Assembly: GCA_959020035.1 (NCBI GenBank)
Contig: CAUEQX010000071.1
Span: forward strand, 1 to 9,304
Origin: an uncultured Collinsella sp.
GTDB lineage: Bacteria > Actinomycetota > Coriobacteriia > Coriobacteriales > Coriobacteriaceae
Length of the DNA: 9,304 nt
Direction of reading: 5' to 3'
Positions 5,208-9,304 of this stretch are shown here, in pieces (the stretch's first letter is position 1; every line of letters begins with the position of its first letter). The notes beneath the pieces were generated by a model. That model was not told the origin of the DNA and made no database searches. It worked only from the letters and a program-made list of their open reading frames with translations. Position numbers and translations under genes: made by a program.

Positions 5208-6890
5208 CTACTTGCGACGAAGCAGCGCCGAGACCTCGGGCATCTTAAGGACGACGGCAAGGCCAAAGGTAACAACAAGCGAGGCGACACCCGCAACGCA
5301 AACGTAGCCAAGAGTAATCAGAATCGAGCCGCCAAGTGCCCCGACAAAGTGTTCAAGCGCCCACATGACGCCGGCGCCTGCGGCAGCACCTAGGCCACCG
5401 AGCAAAAGGCCAAAGAAACCGCCATGTAGGATAGATTTGACCTGAAGGCCACGCAGGCGACGACGCAGCCACCACAGCGAACAGCCGACCAAGATCACGT
5501 AGTCGACGACATACGAAAGCGCGATTGCCGGCATACCGAAGCCCAGCACAACGCCAAACAGCAGAACCGAGCCGGCCTGGCCGATGGCGGAATACAGGCA
5601 ATAGCGGCTATAGGGCTTCATGTCGAGCAAGGCAGAGAAGCTCTTCTGCATCAACACGACCACGCCGTAGAGCGGCAGCGAGAGCGCCAGGTAGACAAGG
5701 TACTCGGACACCAGCGCCACGCCGGATTCATCGAACTTGCCAGCACAGTAGATCATGTTGAGCGGACGTGCGAAGACAATCAGGTACAGTGCGAACGGAA
5801 TCAGGAAGAACAGCATCTGGGCGACGCCACGCGAAATGCCCGTGCGTACGCTGTCGTAATCCTTCTCCTGTGCGTCGTGAGAGAGCTCGGTATAGAGCGC
5901 CGTCGAAAGCGAGGCGGCAATCAGCGCGTAGGGCAGCGTGTACCACAGGCGCGCATAGGCGATGACGGAAGGACCAGTCTCGGGCTGGACCACCAGCGCG
6001 GCAGCGTTGGTGATAGAAGTCGAGACAAACATGCACACCGTGGCGAGCAGCGTCGGGATACCGAGCGCAATCGTCTGGCGCAGCGCGGGGTCCTTAAAGT
6101 CGATATGGATATGGGGATGCACGCCGTGCTTGCCAAGCGCGGGAATCTGACATGCCATCTGAACAAAGACACCGAGGGTCGTACCGGCCGCAATCAAGAT
6201 GATGCCGGCACGTTCGCCAAACTGTGCGGACACGGGCGCAAAACCCATAAAGCTCGCAATGACGATCACATTGTTGAGGACCGGGGCAAACGTCGACCAA
6301 AAGTAGTCGCGGTGTGCGTTGAGAACGCCCGAGAACACCGAGCCCAAACCATAAAACAGAATCTGGATGGCAAAGAAACGGAACATGAACGCAGCGGTAT
6401 CCATGCTGCCACCGTCACCCGAAAGGAACGATTGCGTCCAGATAAAGCCCGGGGCGAACACGGTCCCCAGCAACGAAATGCCACCCAGCACTAAAAGCAG
6501 AATGCCGAGCAGGTTGCCCACGTACTCGTTCGAGGCCTCGCGACCCTGCTCACGCCTCACGCCCATGTACACGGGCAAAAACGCCGTCACGAGCATGCCA
6601 CCCATCACGAGTTCGTAGAGCATATTGGGCAGGTTGTTGGCGACCTGATAGGAGGACGAGAGTAGCGACATGCCGATAGCGGCCGCCATTGCCCACGTGC
6701 GGATAAAACCGGTGACGCGAGACACGATAGTCAGGATGGTCATAAGCCCGGCGGAACGACCAACCGTGGAGTAGTCCGACGAGCCCATGTCGTCAGTGTC
6801 ATCTCGCGACGAAGAAGCTTCGGATGAGGGTGTCTGAGGCGCAGATTCTTTTGCAAAATGAGCTCCGCGCTTCAATTCTTCCTGCGGCAT
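5208..6890 (-). CDS. murJ: Lipid II flippase MurJ (MviN family)
   Basis: Moves lipid II, the peptidoglycan precursor, across the cytoplasmic membrane. 560 residues with about 14 hydrophobic segments. The family opening is at 46-66 (SAGLMTILTIVSRVTGFIR), with arginines R58 and R64 matching conserved cavity arginines of MurJ. Other family blocks are NNLPNMLYELVMGGML (85-100), GVLNAHRDYFWSTFAPVLNNV (188-208) and the C-terminal helix pair. About 45 hydrophilic residues rich in Ser, Asp and Glu precede the first helix, longer than in well-known MurJ proteins. The ATG at 6890 is supported by AGAGAGGA 7 nt upstream, inside the last codons of ybaK. Met35 is a possible internal start but I saw no supporting site. 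Unlike mycobacterial MviN there is no C-terminal pseudokinase fusion. It sits between ybaK and uvrC in a tight run. Confidence 0.95.
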   Translation of the reverse strand: MPQEELKRGAHFAKESAPQTPSSEASSSRDDTDDMGSSDYSTVGRSAGLMTILTIVSRVTGFIRTWAMAAAIGMSLLSSSYQVANNLPNMLYELVMGGMLVTAFLPVYMGVRREQGREASNEYVGNLLGILLLVLGGISLLGTVFAPGFIWTQSFLSGDGGSMDTAAFMFRFFAIQILFYGLGSVFSGVLNAHRDYFWSTFAPVLNNVIVIASFMGFAPVSAQFGERAGIILIAAGTTLGVFVQMACQIPALGKHGVHPHIHIDFKDPALRQTIALGIPTLLATVCMFVSTSITNAAALVVQPETGPSVIAYARLWYTLPYALIAASLSTALYTELSHDAQEKDYDSVRTGISRGVAQMLFFLIPFALYLIVFARPLNMIYCAGKFDESGVALVSEYLVYLALSLPLYGVVVLMQKSFSALLDMKPYSRYCLYSAIGQAGSVLLFGVVLGFGMPAIALSYVVDYVILVGCSLWWLRRRLRGLQVKSILHGGFFGLLLGGLGAAAGAGVMWALEHFVGALGGSILITLGYVCVAGVASLVVTFGLAVVLKMPEVSALLRRK

Positions 6891-6893
6891 CGC

Positions 6894-7394
6894 TCAGTCC
6901 TCTCTCGTAATCGCGGCAACCGTCGCCCCGCAAAATGCAATTAAATCATCGGGTGCAAGCTCGAGCTGATAACCACGCTTGCCTCCCGAAATAAAAATGG
7001 TATCCCAAAGGACGCATGTCTCATCAATGAGCGTCCGGTAGCGTTTTTTCATACCGACCGGGCTGCAGCCGCCGCGAACGTAGCCAGTCGCCGCAAGCAA
7101 ATCCTTCACATGCATCATGGCCAAGGACTTCTCCCCCGCGGCACGCGCGGCGGACTTTAGATCGAGCTCGTCGGCAACAGGGATGCAGCACACGACATAG
7201 TCGTTGGACGGTGTCACGCAGACCAAAGTCTTAAATCCTTGACCGGGCTCCTCGCCAAGCTGCTCCGAAATCGCGACCCCCAGGCCCACCGACTCATCAC
7301 CATCGTCTTCGTACGTATGTAGAACATAGGAAATGCCGGCGCTTTCCAGCTCGCGCATCGCATTGGTTTTTGGCGTCTTTACAGCCTTTGCCAT
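6894..7394 (-). CDS. ybaK: YbaK/EbsC-family Cys-tRNA(Pro) deacylase
   Basis: Predicted cytosolic hydrolase that removes cysteine wrongly attached to tRNA(Pro) by prolyl-tRNA synthetase. 166 residues, standard for the family. The single YbaK/aa-tRNA editing domain covers nearly the whole protein: TPKTNAMREL at 8-16 and after, FKTLV with the conserved Lys55, GGCSPVGMKK (108-117) and ISGGKRG (135-141). The start is the ATG at 7394, with AAAGGA 6 nt upstream. An in-frame extension of 32 codons to 7490 would run through the uvrA terminator hairpin and promoter region, so I rejected it. The gene is first of a run with murJ and uvrC, and its TGA lies 3 nt before the murJ ATG. The subfamily call rests on the GGCSPVG motif and length; a related editing domain of other tRNA specificity remains possible. 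Confidence 0.92.
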   Translation of the reverse strand: MAKAVKTPKTNAMRELESAGISYVLHTYEDDGDESVGLGVAISEQLGEEPGQGFKTLVCVTPSNDYVVCCIPVADELDLKSAARAAGEKSLAMMHVKDLLAATGYVRGGCSPVGMKKRYRTLIDETCVLWDTIFISGGKRGYQLELAPDDLIAFCGATVAAITRED

Positions 7395-7400
7395 GACATA

Positions 7401-7406
7401 TCCTTT
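7401..7406 (-). promoter_or_regulatory. Ribosome binding site deciding the ybaK start
   Basis: AAAGGA on the minus strand, 6 nt before the ATG at 7394. It favours a 166-residue protein over an extension that would begin inside the terminator stem. Confidence 0.7.
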
Positions 7407-7431
7407 CCCTCGCATTCGGACGTAAAGATTA

Positions 7432-7462
7432 AGTATATGTCCAATTCGGCTGCATACGTCAC
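7432..7462 (-). promoter_or_regulatory. Candidate promoter of ybaK-murJ-uvrC
   Basis: On the minus strand TATACT (7437-7432, 5 of 6 to the -10 consensus) is preceded by GTGACG (7462-7457, 4 of 6 to the -35), with a long 19-bp spacer. It lies between the uvrA hairpin and ybaK and would give a leader of about 30 nt. The -10 is convincing; the -35 is marginal. Confidence 0.45.
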
Positions 7463-7475
7463 TTCGACACAGCAA

Positions 7476-7506
7476 GCGCCATCGAATCACAAGGAGTCGA
7501 TGGCGC
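7476..7506 (-). terminator. Stem-loop downstream of uvrA, probable terminator
   Basis: Perfect 10-bp arms GCGCCATCGA / TCGATGGCGC, extended after one mismatch by two more pairs, around a 5-nt loop, 20 nt beyond the uvrA stop. On the transcript it is followed by TTGCTGTGT, a poor U tract, so termination may be incomplete. Position, symmetry and GC content still make it the natural end of uvrA transcription. Confidence 0.6.
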
Positions 7507-7526
7507 CCATAAACTGAATCGCCTAT

Positions 7527-9304
7527 TTATTGAGCATCAAGTTGAGCCTGACGCTCCCGGTCACGCCTGAGCAACGGCGCCAAAAACTTGCCCGTATAAC
7601 TCTGCGGACAGTCCGCAACCTGCTCCGGTGTGCCCGAAACCACAACGGTTCCGCCGCCGTTACCGCCCTCGGGACCCATATCGATCAGACGATCGGCAAC
7701 CTTGATGACATCAAGGTTGTGCTCAATCACCAGCACCGTGTTGCCCGCATCGACCAAGCGCTGCAGCACATCGAGCAGCTGGCGGACGTCCTCAAAATGA
7801 AGGCCGGTCGTCGGCTCGTCCAAAATATAGAACGTCTTGCCCGTCTGGCGTCGATGAAGCTCCTTGGCGAGCTTCACACGCTGCGCCTCGCCGCCCGAGA
7901 GCGTCGTGGCGGGCTGGCCCAGGCTCACGTAGCCCAAGCCTACATCGTACAGCGTTTGGAGCTTGCGCTTAATCTGCGGGATATTCCCAAAGAAGGCCAG
8001 CGCCTCGGCCACGCTCATGTCAAGTACGTCCGAGATGGTCTTGCCACGGTAGGTGACCTCGAGTGTCTCGCGGTTGTAGCGTTTACCGCCGCAAACTTCG
8101 CAGGGAACGTAGATATCGGGAAGGAAGTGCATCTCGATCTTGATCTGTCCGTCGCCCTTGCACGCCTCACAGCGCCCGCCACTCACATTAAAGGAGAAAC
8201 GACCCGGCGAGTAGCCGCGCGCCTTCGACTCCGGCGTACTCGCAAACAGCGCGCGAAGATCATCCCACAGGCCGATATAGGTAGCAGGGTTGGAACGCGG
8301 CGTGCGGCCAATCGGCGACTGGTCGATATCGATAACCTTATCGATACACTCGATGCCCTCGATTTTCTTATACGGACCCACAGGGCGCGTCGAACGGTGA
8401 ATGACATTCGTAAGGGCAGGCGCAATGGTGTCGGTAACCAGGGAGCTCTTGCCCGATCCCGACACGCCGGTAACAACCGTAAGCGTACCAAACTCGATTT
8501 TGGCGGTAACGTTTTTGAGGTTGTTGGCTCGAGCGCCCGTAATTTTAAGGCAGCCGCGACCGGGCTTGCGCCGTTCATCAGGCACCCGGATCATTCGTTT
8601 GCCGGTCAGATAAGCGCCCGTCATCGACTCAGGACACGCCATGATATCGGCAGGCGTTCCCGCCGCGACTACGTGTCCGCCGTTGACGCCGGCGCCGGGC
8701 CCCATGTCGATCACGTAATCGGCGGCACGAATTGTATCCTCGTCGTGTTCGACGACGATAACGGTATTGCCGATATCGCGCAGGCGCTCGAGCGTCTTGA
8801 TCAAGCGCTCGTTGTCACGCTGATGAAGACCGATCGAGGGCTCGTCCAGAATATAGAGCACGCCCATGAGACCCGCGCCGATCTGCGTTGCCAGACGAAT
8901 ACGCTGCGCCTCGCCACCGGAAAGCGTCGCCGAGGCACGATCGAGCGTCAGATAGTCGAGTCCAACATCGACCAGAAAACGCAAGCGCTCCAGGATTTCC
9001 TTGACGATACGGCCGCCGATAAACTGTTGGCGCTCGGTGAGCTCCAGGCCCTCAAAAAACTCGAGCGATTCACGGCACGACAGGCAACAAACCTCGTAAA
9101 TGGACTTGCCGCCCACGGTGACGGCGAGCATCTCGGAGCGCAAACGAGCGCCGTGGCAGCTCGAGCACGGCTCCTCGCGAATGTACTTCTCCAGGCGCGC
9201 CTTGGTGTTCTCGTTCGTCGTCTCGGTATAGCGTTCGTACAGGATGTTGCGACCGCCCCAAAACTTGGTCTCCCACTGGCTGCGACGCCCATCGAGCTTT
9301 TGAT
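7527..9304 (-). CDS. uvrA: UvrABC excinuclease subunit A, C-terminal part
   Basis: Dimeric ATPase that scans DNA for damage and loads UvrB. The 5' end is beyond the right edge. 591 codons are visible, about 60% of a usual 940-980. The reading frame continues upstream of 9143 to the window edge, so no internal start is real. Counting from the first whole codon (9302): CSSCHGARL (46-54); first ABC signature LSGGE (127-131) with Walker B LYILDEP (149-155); second Walker A GVSGSGKSS (279-287); zinc module C378-x2-C381-x19-C401-x2-C404; second signature LSGGE (468-472) and Walker B LDEP (494-497). All second-cassette motifs are intact. An unusual CCLSC at 72-76 adds a CxxC pair. The TAA at 7529 is followed by a strong stem-loop. 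The first Walker A and the UvrB-binding region are not in view. Confidence 0.97.
   Translation of the reverse strand, partial: QKLDGRRSQWETKFWGGRNILYERYTETTNENTKARLEKYIREEPCSSCHGARLRSEMLAVTVGGKSIYEVCCLSCRESLEFFEGLELTERQQFIGGRIVKEILERLRFLVDVGLDYLTLDRASATLSGGEAQRIRLATQIGAGLMGVLYILDEPSIGLHQRDNERLIKTLERLRDIGNTVIVVEHDEDTIRAADYVIDMGPGAGVNGGHVVAAGTPADIMACPESMTGAYLTGKRMIRVPDERRKPGRGCLKITGARANNLKNVTAKIEFGTLTVVTGVSGSGKSSLVTDTIAPALTNVIHRSTRPVGPYKKIEGIECIDKVIDIDQSPIGRTPRSNPATYIGLWDDLRALFASTPESKARGYSPGRFSFNVSGGRCEACKGDGQIKIEMHFLPDIYVPCEVCGGKRYNRETLEVTYRGKTISDVLDMSVAEALAFFGNIPQIKRKLQTLYDVGLGYVSLGQPATTLSGGEAQRVKLAKELHRRQTGKTFYILDEPTTGLHFEDVRQLLDVLQRLVDAGNTVLVIEHNLDVIKVADRLIDMGPEGGNGGGTVVVSGTPEQVADCPQSYTGKFLAPLLRRDRERQAQLDAQ

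Noticed and set aside
3672..5393. 573-codon open frame on the plus strand across uvrC and the end of murJ
   Set aside because: It is antisense to clear uvrC and murJ coding sequence, shows no recognisable domain or ribosome binding site, and is explained by GC-rich codon bias in the opposite strand.
7395..7490. 32-codon N-terminal extension of the YbaK protein
   Set aside because: It would begin inside the uvrA terminator hairpin and run through the candidate promoter. The ATG at 7394 has a well-placed ribosome binding site and gives the standard family length.
7527..9143. Treating uvrA as a short gene starting at 9143
   Set aside because: The codon at 9143 is TTG read as Leu within CSSCHGARL. 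The frame and UvrA similarity continue to the window edge, so this is a truncated view of a longer gene.

Overview
The window is 9.3 kb of fairly GC-rich bacterial chromosome. Every supportable gene is on the minus strand, so transcription runs from high to low coordinates. Protein character (GC-rich codons, a Tat-type lipoprotein signal on a solute-binding protein, an unusual UvrC cysteine region, a stand-alone MurJ) suggests a high-GC Gram-positive, most likely a Coriobacteriia member such as Collinsella. That assignment is from recognition only and was not tested by a search.

Layout in transcription order. (1) 9304-7527: the C-terminal ~60% of UvrA, ending in a strong stem-loop. (2) 7394-5207: a tight run of three genes behind its own candidate promoter: a YbaK/EbsC-type Cys-tRNA(Pro) deacylase, the lipid II flippase MurJ, and full-length UvrC. 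murJ starts 3 nt after the ybaK stop, and the uvrC GTG directly abuts the murJ stop. (3) 3260-2897: a 364-bp regulatory region with several dyad symmetries and two candidate promoters. (4) 2896-1: the start of a peptide/nickel-type (DppABC/OppABC) ABC importer: a solute-binding lipoprotein, a 157-bp gap with two RNA hairpins, the DppB-type permease, and the first 55 codons of the DppC-type permease. ATPase genes would be expected beyond position 1.

Functionally, the right part combines nucleotide excision repair (UvrA damage recognition, UvrC dual incision), tRNA proofreading and cell-wall precursor export. The left part is a nutrient uptake operon. In that operon the hairpins after the binding-protein gene could hold its expression above that of the permeases.

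I found no mobile element, CRISPR array, tRNA, rRNA or clearly novel multi-gene system. The gene content is mostly ordinary core functions. The points most worth a second look are the nested palindromes upstream of the importer operon, the altered iron-sulfur cysteine pattern in UvrC, an extra cysteine pair in UvrA that could form a second metal site, and the strong intercistronic hairpin.
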